DNA of 64,000 bases from Paenibacillus tyrphae (GTDB lineage Bacteria; Bacillota; Bacilli; Paenibacillales; NBRC-103111). The notes under the pieces were generated by a model. The model had not been told where the DNA came from, did not search any database, and was given only the letters and a program-made list of their open reading frames with translations. Both the position numbers and the translations under genes were made by a program. The stretch spans positions 110,752 to 174,751 of the forward strand of contig NZ_JAMZAW010000019.1 of assembly GCF_024158745.1 (NCBI RefSeq), in the 5' to 3' direction. Positions 45,244 to 54,016 of the stretch are shown here, in pieces (position 1 is the first letter of the stretch; each line of letters starts with the position of its first letter).

Positions 45244-46399
45244 GAGTCATACCTCCGCATACGAGTGTTTTGACGATCTCGATCACTTTCGCTTGCTCGG
45301 TTTCGGTCAGACTGGAACCGGAAGGCAGGCAAATGCCCTGCTCGAACAGCCGGTCGGATACGCTGTGCCCCTCCTGATGCGGATAATAGGCGCAGCCTTG
45401 GAACAGCGGTTGCAGATGCATCGGCTTCCACACCGGTCTGGATTCGATGTTCGCTTCCGCCAACGCTCGGATGATGTCCCCCGATGTCGTTCTCGCAACT
45501 TGCGGGTCGACGGTCAGTGTCGTCAGCCACCGGGTCGCTTGACCGAAGGATGCCTCCGGCATAAACTCGACGCCCTCCATGGAGCCCAGCGCTTCGGCAT
45601 AGGCCGCAAAGATGGCGCGCCTCGTTTCGATTCGCTCGGGAAGCATATGAAGCTGACCGATGCCGATGCCGGCGAGCACGTTGCTCATCCGGTAGTTGAA
45701 CCCGACCTCGCTGTGCTCGTAATGCGGTGCGGGGTCCCGGGCCTGCGTCGCCCAATATCTGGCCTTCTCCAAAGCTTCGAGGTCGTCCGACACCAGCATG
45801 CCTCCGCCGGAGGTGGTGATGATTTTGTTGCCGTTGAACGAATAGGTTCCGAACCTGCCCAGCGTACCGCTCGCCCGCCCTTTGTACGTCGCGCCCAGCG
45901 ATTCGGCGGCATCCTCGATGACGGGAACGCCGTATTGGTCGCATAAGTCAAGCAGCGGGTCCATGTCTGCGCTTTGCCCGTACAGATTGACGACAACGAC
46001 CGCTTTCGGAAGCTTCCCGGCACGCTTGGCTTCGGACAGCGCGCGCTCCAGCGCTTGTGGCGACATATTCCAGCTCTCCGGCTCGGAGTCGATGAAGACC
46101 GGCTCCGCCCCTTGATACAGCACCGGATTTACGCTGGCGACAAACGTTAGGCTTGAGCAGAACACCGTATCCCCGGCGCCGACTCCAAGCAAGCGCAAAG
46201 CCAGGTGAATGGCCGCCGTACCGGAACTGAGCGCCAAAGCTCCGCCGGCTCCGACATACCCGGCAATCTCTTTCTCAAAGACATCGACGTTGGGCCCTAA
46301 CGGCGCGATCCAGTTGGTGGCGAAAGCTTGCTGCACCCATTGCTGCTCTTCTTGCCCCATATGCGGGGGAGACAGGTAAATCCTTTGATTCAGCGACAT
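45230..46399 (-). CDS. DegT/DnrJ/EryC1 aminotransferase (PglE/EpsN-like)
   Basis: The 389-aa PLP enzyme has GALALSSGTAAIHLAL, the conserved EDAAESLGA and the Schiff-base Lys in SFNGNKIITTSGGG. This family transfers an amino group to C4 of a UDP-4-keto-6-deoxy sugar. With the dehydratase and acetyltransferase in the same operon it is expected to make UDP-diamino-trideoxyhexose (bacillosamine type). It lies 3 bases before the acetyltransferase gene. Confidence 0.92.
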   Translation of the reverse strand: MSLNQRIYLSPPHMGQEEQQWVQQAFATNWIAPLGPNVDVFEKEIAGYVGAGGALALSSGTAAIHLALRLLGVGAGDTVFCSSLTFVASVNPVLYQGAEPVFIDSEPESWNMSPQALERALSEAKRAGKLPKAVVVVNLYGQSADMDPLLDLCDQYGVPVIEDAAESLGATYKGRASGTLGRFGTYSFNGNKIITTSGGGMLVSDDLEALEKARYWATQARDPAPHYEHSEVGFNYRMSNVLAGIGIGQLHMLPERIETRRAIFAAYAEALGSMEGVEFMPEASFGQATRWLTTLTVDPQVARTTSGDIIRALAEANIESRPVWKPMHLQPLFQGCAYYPHQEGHSVSDRLFEQGICLPSGSSLTETEQAKVIEIVKTLVCGGMTHEIA

Positions 46400-46402
46400 T
46401 CG

Positions 46403-47065
46403 CTACGCCCTCCTCTGAGCAAGCTGATCGGGTTGATCAGCGTATTTGATTGGTTTGGCAGGTACGCCTACGGCCGTGCATTGAGCCGGAATGTCGTGGG
46501 CGGCAACCGCTCCCGCTCCGAGCGTGGTCCAGCCGCCTATCGTCAATCCTTCGATCACTTTCGCGCCAAGCCCGATATGCGTTCCGTCTCCGACCGTGAC
46601 ATCGCCGGCTAAGGCTGCGGAGGGAGAAATATGCACGAAGCTTCCGAGAACGTTCTCGTGCTCGACGATGGCGCCGGTGTTGATGATGCACTGAGCGCCG
46701 ATCCGCGCGCCGTGATTGATAACAGCTCCCGGCATGACGACTGAACCGCCGCCGATCGTCACCCCGCTTCCGAGCGTTGCCCTCGGATGAATCAATACCG
46801 CGTAGCGGGATTCGGGGTACCCGAGCCGTTCCATGACGGTACGACGGGTGCGGTTGTTGCCGATGGCGATAAACAGCCGGCAATCGTCGTCCCGCAGCAG
46901 CTCCGCCATGTCCGCAACCGGCCCGTGAAGGATGCCGTCCTGCTTAAAGCTGTGCGTATACTTGTCGTCGCCGATCCCGGCCAGCTCATATTCTCCCTGG
47001 GCCCGCATCACATCGAGGACGACCTTTCCATGACCGCCTCCGCCGATCAGGACGAGCTTCTTCAT
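46403..47065 (-). CDS. Sugar O/N-acetyltransferase (PglD/EpsM-like)
   Basis: The 220-aa protein has an N-terminal PglD fold with LVLIGGGGHGKVVLDVM (UDP-sugar pocket) and a left-handed beta-helix of hexapeptide repeats (about 95-200: GSGVTIGGGSVVMPG, THIGLGAKVIEG). The catalytic His is probably in TGAIVEHENVLG. It would acetylate the C4 amino group made by the neighbouring aminotransferase. ATG 47,065 follows GGAGGG by 8 bases. Confidence 0.9.
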   Translation of the reverse strand: MKKLVLIGGGGHGKVVLDVMRAQGEYELAGIGDDKYTHSFKQDGILHGPVADMAELLRDDDCRLFIAIGNNRTRRTVMERLGYPESRYAVLIHPRATLGSGVTIGGGSVVMPGAVINHGARIGAQCIINTGAIVEHENVLGSFVHISPSAALAGDVTVGDGTHIGLGAKVIEGLTIGGWTTLGAGAVAAHDIPAQCTAVGVPAKPIKYADQPDQLAQRRA

Positions 47066-47066
47066 C

Positions 47067-48842
47067 CTAGAATCCCTCCACCTTCCGGTTGCCTGTAAAT
47101 TTGGCCGTCGTGGCATGCCCCGCCTGCTGAACGCCGTCGGCACGGAATACTTTTTTCACCGTCATCCATAGGATTTTTGCATCCAGCATCAGCGACGGGT
47201 GGTCGGTGTACCATACGTCCAGCGCGAATTTCTCTTCCCAGGAGATCGCGTTTCTTCCGTTCACCTGAGCCCAACCGGTAATGCCCGGACGGACCCAATG
47301 CCGCTTCTGCTGCTCCTCCGTATATAACGGCAAATATTCCATCAGGAGCGGCCTTGGCCCGATCAGACTCATATCTCCGCGCAGCACGTTGAACAGCTGA
47401 GGCAGCTCGTCCATACTTGTTTTGCGCAGCAGCTTGCCGAAGGTGGTCAGCCGTTCGGCGTCCGGCAGCAGCTCGCCCTTGCTGTCTTTGCGATCGTTCA
47501 TCGTGCGGAACTTGTACACGTGGAACGGCTTGCCGTGAAGCCCGGGACGCTGCTGTCGGAACAGCACCGGCGAGCCCAGATTCAGGCGGACCAGCAGCGC
47601 GACAAGGACGAACAATGGAGCGAATGCGATGACCGCCGTCAGAGCAGCGGTGAAATCGAGCACGCGCTTGATGCGCTGTACGGATTTTCGTTTACGGGCC
47701 GTTTTCTTCTGCTCGATCTCTCCGTACATGCGATGCAGCCGACCGACGACCGCCTGCTCCGTATATTCGCGCTCGATCACGCTGCGCGCTTCGCTGCCGA
47801 ACTGCTTCAGCAGTCCGTCGCTTCCGAGCAGCTTGTGCAAAGCGTCGGCAAACGGCTCGGGCTGCTTATAAGGGACCAAAAACCCGGTCTCGTTATGCTT
47901 CACCAGTTCCCTTGTTCCGAGAACGTCGCTGGCTACCGCCGGCTTGGAGAAGGCCATCGCTTCCATCAGAAAGCGGGGAATTCCTTCCTTCTCGGAAGAA
48001 AGCACGACGATATCCGCTAGCTTGATCCAAGGGTAAATATAGCTCTGATGCCCGATCAGCCTCACGTCCTCCTCGAGGCCCAGCTCCATGATCTTCCTTC
48101 GGATTTCCGCTTCGAGCGGACCTTTCCCGGCCAGGACGCAGCAGAAGTCATGCGCGTGCTTGTCTTTGAGCAGACGAAGCGATTCCAGCAGAAAGGCGTG
48201 ATCTTTTACCGGCTCCAGCCGGGCCGCCATCAGGATGATTTTCTTTCCTTCGGGGATGAGCGCCTCCTGCCGCACCCGGTCCAGCTCGGCCCGATCGATG
48301 CGGTAGCGGAATTCGTCCAGCCGGTTCAAATCGACGCCGTTCCCCTCGTAGTAGACCGGCTTGCCCGGCGCCAGCTCCCGCAACTTCTCCATATCCTCGC
48401 GGTTTTGCGAGGAAAGCGCGTCGCAGAACAGCGCGCCCGACCTCTCCAGGCTGCGGTAGATGAAGCTGGTTATCCATTTCTGTCCGTCGAAAAACGGCAG
48501 TCCGTGGCTCGTATGCAGGATCATCGGCGTTCGGGCTAGCCACCCGGCCACCCGGCCGATCAGTCCGGCCTTCGCCGTATGCGTATGAACGATATCGAAA
48601 CGCTCGCGCCGAAGCAGCGAACGCATTTGAAGGATCGAACGCAGATCGTCCAAAACATGAATTTTCCGGTTCATCGGCACGAAATGGAGCTTCAGGCGGT
48701 ATCGTTTCATGAACTCCTCGTCATAACCGTCGGGAGACGAAATCAGATGAACCTCATATTCCGCCTTCTGCAGTACCGCCATCTTGTCCGCCAAAATTTT
48801 ATGGGAGATGGCGCTTGTGCAAATATGAGCTACCTTCTTCAT
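47067..48842 (-). CDS. Fusion: GT4 glycosyltransferase plus initiating phosphoglycosyltransferase
   Basis: This 591-aa protein joins two usually separate enzymes. Residues 1-380 are a GT4 transferase (VDIVHTHTAKAGLIGR-like start, SSEKEGIPRFLMEAMAFSKP donor-binding Glu region). Residues about 392-591 are a monotopic phosphoglycosyltransferase of the PglC/WcaJ type: RVLDFTAALTAVIAF membrane helix, VYKFRTMNDRKDSKG, SMDELPQLFNVLRGDMSLIGPRPL (catalytic Asp-Glu) and GITGWAQVNGRN. It would start chain synthesis on undecaprenyl phosphate and add the next sugar. The ATG at 48,842 is chosen (GAGAGG); it overlaps the epimerase stop by 4 bases. Confidence 0.92.
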   Translation of the reverse strand: MKKVAHICTSAISHKILADKMAVLQKAEYEVHLISSPDGYDEEFMKRYRLKLHFVPMNRKIHVLDDLRSILQMRSLLRRERFDIVHTHTAKAGLIGRVAGWLARTPMILHTSHGLPFFDGQKWITSFIYRSLERSGALFCDALSSQNREDMEKLRELAPGKPVYYEGNGVDLNRLDEFRYRIDRAELDRVRQEALIPEGKKIILMAARLEPVKDHAFLLESLRLLKDKHAHDFCCVLAGKGPLEAEIRRKIMELGLEEDVRLIGHQSYIYPWIKLADIVVLSSEKEGIPRFLMEAMAFSKPAVASDVLGTRELVKHNETGFLVPYKQPEPFADALHKLLGSDGLLKQFGSEARSVIEREYTEQAVVGRLHRMYGEIEQKKTARKRKSVQRIKRVLDFTAALTAVIAFAPLFVLVALLVRLNLGSPVLFRQQRPGLHGKPFHVYKFRTMNDRKDSKGELLPDAERLTTFGKLLRKTSMDELPQLFNVLRGDMSLIGPRPLLMEYLPLYTEEQQKRHWVRPGITGWAQVNGRNAISWEEKFALDVWYTDHPSLMLDAKILWMTVKKVFRADGVQQAGHATTAKFTGNRKVEGF

Positions 48843-49855
48843 ACGGTTACCTCTCGATAATATTGGCAGTACCAATTGGTAAACGCCTTAATTCCGGTCT
48901 CGATGCTAATCTTGGGCGTGAAGCCGACTTCGCGCGCCAGCTCGTCGATATCGGCATACGTCGCCTGCACGTCGCCGGGCTGCATCGGTTTGAATTCGAT
49001 CACTGCCTCTTTGCCGAGACATTCCTCGATCGTATGAATGAACTTCATCAAAGGAATGGGCCGGTTGTTGCCGATATTATAAATTTTATAGGGCGCGTAC
49101 GAGGAGGACGGGTCCGGCTCCATCCGGTTCCAGCTATCGTTGTGCACCGGAGGACGGAACAGCAGACGCACGATGCCTTGCACGATATCGTCGATATAGG
49201 TGAAATCGCGCATCATCTGGCCCTCGTTAAACACTTGAATCGGCTTGCCCTCCATAATCGCCTTCGTGAACGAGAAATACGCCATGTCCGGTCTTCCCCA
49301 AGGCCCGTACACCGTGAAGAAGCGCAAGCCCGTCGTCGGCAATCCGTACAGATGGCTGTACGTATGGGCCATCAGCTCGTTCGCTTTTTTCGTGGCCGCA
49401 TACAGGCTGACCGGATGATTGACCGCATCGGTTACGGAGAACGGCATTTTCACATTCGCCCCGTAGACCGAGCTGGAGGAAGCATAGATGAGATGCGGGA
49501 TGCGATGCTTGCGGGAGCTCTCCAGCATATGCATGAAGCCGGTAATGTTGGAGTCGATGTACGCCCCCGGATTGACCATGGAATACCGCACGCCCGCTTG
49601 GGCTGCAAGATGAACGACCGCCGCAAAATCATGGGAAGCGAACAACGCATCAAGCGATTTTTGATCACGCAGGTCGAAGTTGTAATGAGCATAAGCGTCA
49701 TACTCGAGCAATCCCTTTAACCGGTCTTCCTTCAGCCTGACGTCGTAATAGTCGTTTAAGCAGTCTACTCCTACCACCGAGAAGCCTTCCTGAAGCAGCT
49801 TCGCCGATAGATGATACCCGATAAAGCCTGCGGATCCGGTGACTAAAATTTTCAT
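48839..49855 (-). CDS. UDP-glucuronate 4-epimerase-like SDR
   Basis: The 338-aa NAD-dependent enzyme has TGSAGFIG at residues 6-13, AAQAGVRYSMVNP, YASSSSVYG and the catalytic Tyr/Lys in VSLYAATKKANE. The sequence matches CapI/GAE epimerases that turn UDP-glucuronate into UDP-galacturonate. Ugd and GalU in the same operon supply the substrate. ATG 49,855 is chosen; it overlaps the GT4 stop upstream by 4 bases. Confidence 0.92.
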   Translation of the reverse strand: MKILVTGSAGFIGYHLSAKLLQEGFSVVGVDCLNDYYDVRLKEDRLKGLLEYDAYAHYNFDLRDQKSLDALFASHDFAAVVHLAAQAGVRYSMVNPGAYIDSNITGFMHMLESSRKHRIPHLIYASSSSVYGANVKMPFSVTDAVNHPVSLYAATKKANELMAHTYSHLYGLPTTGLRFFTVYGPWGRPDMAYFSFTKAIMEGKPIQVFNEGQMMRDFTYIDDIVQGIVRLLFRPPVHNDSWNRMEPDPSSSYAPYKIYNIGNNRPIPLMKFIHTIEECLGKEAVIEFKPMQPGDVQATYADIDELAREVGFTPKISIETGIKAFTNWYCQYYREVTV

Positions 49856-51048
49856 TGCTGCGTCTTCCCCTCTTTCACGAATTGAGAAAACTTTTCCCAA
49901 AATTCCTGCCGTTCCTGATCCAGCTGGTTTTTCGTATAGTTCCCCGCTTTCCGATAGTTTGCTTGCGCTTGCTCGGTCATCCAGCGTGTATCGGAGATAT
50001 ATTGCTCGATCAACCGGGCCAGATGCTTGTCATTGCCGGGCTTATGCAGATACCGCGGATCGATAAGCTCCGGAATGCCCCCGGCTGTCGACCCGATCAC
50101 CGGACATCCCCGGCTCATCGCCTCGACCGTCGCTCTCGGCAAGCCTTCCTGGAAGCTCGGCTGCAAGTAAAGATCCACTTGATCCAGCCACTCGAATACG
50201 GCATCGCCACTCTGCAGAACGCCGTCGAACCGGACGTGTTCCCGCAAGCCGAATTGGGCCGCCAACGCTTCCCACGGCTCCTTGTCGCCTCCGCCGAGCA
50301 CCCGGAACTCGAAGGCGGGCAGCTTCGGCTTCACCCGGGCCAACGCCTGCAGTGCCGTCGCAATACCTTTCGTTTTGCCGTTCAGATTGCCGATCAGCCC
50401 CAGGATTACGGGCTTCGCCCCGGCCTCGATCTTGCGGAGACGCCGTTCCATTACCTCGGGGCACAGCTCCGGAATTTCCACATCGGAGCAGCCTTCGGTA
50501 TACCCGCTCGTATTCGGATACCGGTGCTGCAAGAATTGCTTTGTCACGTAGATGGCAAACGGCGCTTCCTTCACCTGTGCTTTCGTCTTCAGCGTTGCAA
50601 TGGGTGCATACGCCTTCCCTTGCAGATTGCCGTAATTCCACAGCGCATCCCAAGCGCAGGCAACCATTTCCACGGCAAAAGGCTTCTTCAGCTTCTTGGC
50701 AATCGCCACCGCTTCCGAGCCGATTTCGCTTGGCAGCCGGGCGATCACCGCATCCGCCTGCTCGATCGATTCGGTCAGCAGGCGCTCGATATAGCCTTTT
50801 TTCGTCAGCTTGTTCACCGGATTGCTGAGGGAAGGCAGCACGACAAATTCCACATTTTTGCCGCTTGATAAGCTTTTATTCGCAATTTCCGTTTCCGAAG
50901 ATATTTTTTTCGCCCGGGACGCCACCGTAATTTCGTCAAATACGGTCAAATACCGTTCCCACACCGAGTAGGGCAGCTTTCCGCTGGAAAAAAATTTCCC
51001 GGAATCGTTAAAGTAAAACGTATGGTCATGCGCCCATAATACCTTCAT
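49852..51048 (-). CDS. GT4-family glycosyltransferase
   Basis: The 398-aa protein shows the GT4 C-terminal signature QPSFQEGLPRATVEAMSRGCPVIGS, with the donor-binding Glu residues, and the conserved KPVILGLIGNLNGKTKG hinge. It lies on the cytosolic face of the membrane and would extend the repeat unit. Donor and acceptor cannot be told. It is coupled to the epimerase gene. Confidence 0.88.
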   Translation of the reverse strand: MKVLWAHDHTFYFNDSGKFFSSGKLPYSVWERYLTVFDEITVASRAKKISSETEIANKSLSSGKNVEFVVLPSLSNPVNKLTKKGYIERLLTESIEQADAVIARLPSEIGSEAVAIAKKLKKPFAVEMVACAWDALWNYGNLQGKAYAPIATLKTKAQVKEAPFAIYVTKQFLQHRYPNTSGYTEGCSDVEIPELCPEVMERRLRKIEAGAKPVILGLIGNLNGKTKGIATALQALARVKPKLPAFEFRVLGGGDKEPWEALAAQFGLREHVRFDGVLQSGDAVFEWLDQVDLYLQPSFQEGLPRATVEAMSRGCPVIGSTAGGIPELIDPRYLHKPGNDKHLARLIEQYISDTRWMTEQAQANYRKAGNYTKNQLDQERQEFWEKFSQFVKEGKTQQ

Positions 51049-51062
51049 GGTCCTCGACCCTC

Positions 51063-51629
51063 TCAGATAGATTTAATAGGTTTTGCCGGGACTCCGCCGA
51101 CAACGGTATGCGGGGGCACCGGCTTGGTTACGACCGCTCCGGCGGCCACCACCGCTCTGCTGCCGATGTCCACGCCCGCCAAAATGCGGCAGCCGCAGCC
51201 GATCCAGACGTCCGATTGAATCGTGATCGGCGCATAGTTGACCGGGTTGTCGCGAATCGGCAAGGTGGCGTCATCCCAAGCGTGCTCGAATGAAATCATC
51301 GAGGTTTGATGCGCGATCGACACGTCGTCATCGATCGTAATGCCGCCTCCCGCATCCAGATAACACTGTTTATGTATGCTTACATTGCTGCCGATGGAGA
51401 GCTTCTCCCAATGCTTAATCTCAACGGACCGGCCGACGAATACGTTATCGCCGCACTTCGGAATTAACCGCTTGAGAAGGCAGTAGCGCGTTGCGAGCCC
51501 CAAGGGCTCCGGCAGCAGGTCGGTCGCATGCCACGAGCTCTTGAGCAGAGGCTTCGGAACGATCGAGAACAGCGCCGTAAGCAGGTTCAGAAATCCTTTG
51601 TAGCGATGAAATTTGTCCCTTCCTCGGAT
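51063..51629 (-). CDS. Hexapeptide acyltransferase of the polysaccharide operon (start codon unusual)
   Basis: The core has left-handed beta-helix repeats (VSIHKQCYLDAGGG, VWIGCGCRILAGV, GAVVTKPVPPHTVVGGVPAKP). The frame extends about 42 residues upstream of the first TTG (51,503) with a coherent N-terminus IRGRDKFHRYKGFLNLLTAL, and a strong AAGGAGAGG lies before codons GTC-ATC at 51,632-51,627. No ATG, GTG or TTG occurs in that stretch. I give ATC 51,629 as the inferred start; GTC or a sequence error are alternatives. It overlaps the polymerase gene by 185 bases in another frame. The target is probably a sugar hydroxyl or amine in the polymer. Confidence 0.7.
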   Translation of the reverse strand: MRGRDKFHRYKGFLNLLTALFSIVPKPLLKSSWHATDLLPEPLGLATRYCLLKRLIPKCGDNVFVGRSVEIKHWEKLSIGSNVSIHKQCYLDAGGGITIDDDVSIAHQTSMISFEHAWDDATLPIRDNPVNYAPITIQSDVWIGCGCRILAGVDIGSRAVVAAGAVVTKPVPPHTVVGGVPAKPIKSI

Positions 51630-52872
51630 GACAAGCCTCTCCTTTCTTGGAATGAACCGCTTTTGGCCTGAATAACCACGCCAGCGTATATGCGTTCATC
51701 ATGTACAGAATGGGCACGACAGGCACTTTTTTCCGGACCATGTTATCCCCGATAGTCCCTACCCCGTACTCCAGATTCCGCTCGGTCACCGTGACGAAGC
51801 CGACCAATACCAGCGTGCAGCCGAAGGTGAACAGCAGAATAAGGCACATCGCAAAAAACGAACGCGTCTCCTTATGGCGCAAAAACACCGTCACGGACAG
51901 CCCGAACGAAATCATCATATAGACCGCCTCCGCCGTACGCATCACAAACTCCATATCCCAATTGAACGCTTTGAACGGATTCGGAGAGATGAACAGAAAG
52001 ACCGTGAGCATGAAGGAATTCAGAAGCCCGGTCAGTCCCACCTTCCAGAACACTACGCCCAACGCTGCGATGAGCATGAGCAAGGCGGCTTTGAAGCTTC
52101 GCCGGAACAGAAAGTAAAAGGACAAAATATATACGATCGAATAATCTCTAAGCATGGTCGTGTAGAACAAGATGATAATGAACAAAATGTATCTGCGGTT
52201 TAATAAAAGCTGGGTACACAGCAGCCCCAGGAAGGCGCACGTGATGTCCTTGCCGAACACGGAGGACATGTACATCAGCGCCGGACTTGCGAGCAGCCCG
52301 ATAATCAGCACCGCGTTATACGTTCGTTTGCCCGACTCCGAAAGCTCGTACGTAAAAAACCTGTCGTTCAGCCGGTAAGTCATATTGCAGCACAGCACGA
52401 GCAGAAAGGAATTAAACGTAATGATGACCAGCGGATCGGCCAAATCCAGAAATTTATAAAATGGCATGTACATAAGCCCGAACACCGGATACGCCGAAGA
52501 ATTCAGCCAGTTGGTCGTAATGTGCTCCGTCGCATAACGGATAAAATCGTCCAGCTTCGGATAGAACGTCACCTGCCGGAAATAGCCTCTGGCGTCGGGG
52601 CCGAATAAAGGGTCCGTCGTCAGCGCGTAAATCCATTTCCCGATCAGCATCACCATGAGCCCGATATAGAGAACGACCGGCTGGTTGGGCCACTTCAGCA
52701 TGACGAAAAAGGGAAGCAACAACGTAAAGAAAAAGACAAGCCCGACATCGAGGTCCCACTGGGTTACCCATTTGGTCGACAATATCAGCAGGGCGGCGTA
52801 CATCCATAGCATCATCGTTTGCACCAAGGGGTTATCCCTTGCAGGCGGCAGGTCAACCTTCCGTTCAAGCAT
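51445..52872 (-). CDS. Polysaccharide polymerase-like multi-pass membrane protein
   Basis: The 475-aa protein has about ten to twelve membrane segments and a long extracytoplasmic loop, the layout of Wzy/EpsG-like O-unit polymerases, and no catalytic soluble domain. It would join repeat units outside the membrane. The last ~65 residues lie over the acyltransferase N-terminus in another frame and are unlike the rest (Arg/Ala rich), so the natural stop may be nearer 51,630. It overlaps the GT4 gene upstream by 8 bases. Confidence 0.82.
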   Translation of the reverse strand: MLERKVDLPPARDNPLVQTMMLWMYAALLILSTKWVTQWDLDVGLVFFFTLLLPFFVMLKWPNQPVVLYIGLMVMLIGKWIYALTTDPLFGPDARGYFRQVTFYPKLDDFIRYATEHITTNWLNSSAYPVFGLMYMPFYKFLDLADPLVIITFNSFLLVLCCNMTYRLNDRFFTYELSESGKRTYNAVLIIGLLASPALMYMSSVFGKDITCAFLGLLCTQLLLNRRYILFIIILFYTTMLRDYSIVYILSFYFLFRRSFKAALLMLIAALGVVFWKVGLTGLLNSFMLTVFLFISPNPFKAFNWDMEFVMRTAEAVYMMISFGLSVTVFLRHKETRSFFAMCLILLFTFGCTLVLVGFVTVTERNLEYGVGTIGDNMVRKKVPVVPILYMMNAYTLAWLFRPKAVHSKKGEACHPRKGQISSLQRISEPAYGAVLDRSEASAQELVACDRPAAGALGARNALLPSQAVNSEVRR

Positions 52873-53986
52873 GATAAATGTTCTCCAGCCGCCGAATGCT
52901 CTCGCGGATATCGTAGCCGTGCTTTTTCAAGAAACGATGCCTCGTCGGCCAATCCGGCGCAGCCGAACGTCCCAGTATTCCCGTAATCTTGTCGACCCAT
53001 ACCTCGGGCTGCAGCTTAAGATGCTCCACCATACCGAAGCTCAGGTCGGCTTCAGCCGGCACATGCTCCGATACGAGGCTGGGTACGCCGCCGGCTTGAG
53101 CTTCGATGACGACAATGCCCAAGCCTTCGAATAGCGACGGCAGCAGGAACACATCGAAAGCGCCGATAATTTCCGGAATATCTTTGCGGGCGCCCAGGAA
53201 ACGGACCTGTCGCCGGATGCCCAGCGTCTCCGCAAGCCGCTCCATCTCCTCGCGCAACCTCCCGTCTCCGACCAGCACGAGCTGCGCCTCGGGGACCTCT
53301 TTAACCAATAAGGAGAAGGTCTCCAGCACGAAACGGTGATTCTTCTCTTCGCTGAACCGGCCGATATGCCCCACCACCGGAATCGACGGGTCGGTCACGC
53401 CGATACGCTGCCTGAGCCCGCTCCGATCCGCGGGCAGCTGCTCGTATGGCAGCAGATTGATCGCATTGGGCAGCAGCTCCGTGCGGGTATCATTCCAGCA
53501 GCGGGCCCCGAAGAGCGATTCGCATGCCGGCCTGGAGCAGCCGATCAAATGCGTGCTGTGCTTTAAAATCAGCGATTTCATATAGTGGCGGTACAAGGTG
53601 CGGAATAGCGTCGTCCGCTGTTCGGCATTCACCGTATGACTATGACACACGCGAACCGGGACGCCGATCTCCTTGGCCAGCTTCAGCACATACCCGCTGA
53701 ATTGGAAAATATGGCTGTGAATGGCGGCATAGGGACCATTTTCTCTCACGTTATGCAAAAATTGTTCCCGGAACGGGCCAAGCCCTTTCCGGGGATGCGG
53801 CTGCAGCAGGATTTTCCCGCCGAGCTCGCGAATCTCACGATCGTAGAACCCTTCGCCTTCCAATTGGACCGCAAAATGAAACTCGAACCGTTCCCGGTCG
53901 ATGTTCCTGTAAATGTTCATCAGCAGTGTCTCGACACCGCCGGGATCCATTTTTCCGACAACATGCAATATTTTAATCGCGCTCAT
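52865..53986 (-). CDS. GT4-family glycosyltransferase (EpsF-like)
   Basis: The 373-aa protein has VVGKMDPGGVETLLMNIYR at the N-terminus, RVCHSHTVN, IPVVGHIGRFSEEKNH and LPSLFEGLGIVVIEAQAGG with donor-binding Glu. This N-terminus is characteristic of EpsF/YtcC-type GT4 proteins. It is cytosolic or membrane-peripheral and adds a sugar to the lipid-linked unit. It follows the flippase by 30 bases. Confidence 0.9.
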   Translation of the reverse strand: MSAIKILHVVGKMDPGGVETLLMNIYRNIDRERFEFHFAVQLEGEGFYDREIRELGGKILLQPHPRKGLGPFREQFLHNVRENGPYAAIHSHIFQFSGYVLKLAKEIGVPVRVCHSHTVNAEQRTTLFRTLYRHYMKSLILKHSTHLIGCSRPACESLFGARCWNDTRTELLPNAINLLPYEQLPADRSGLRQRIGVTDPSIPVVGHIGRFSEEKNHRFVLETFSLLVKEVPEAQLVLVGDGRLREEMERLAETLGIRRQVRFLGARKDIPEIIGAFDVFLLPSLFEGLGIVVIEAQAGGVPSLVSEHVPAEADLSFGMVEHLKLQPEVWVDKITGILGRSAAPDWPTRHRFLKKHGYDIRESIRRLENIYHA

Positions 53987-54016
53987 CTTACCCTCCCGGA
54001 TGACTGTATCCTTTGG

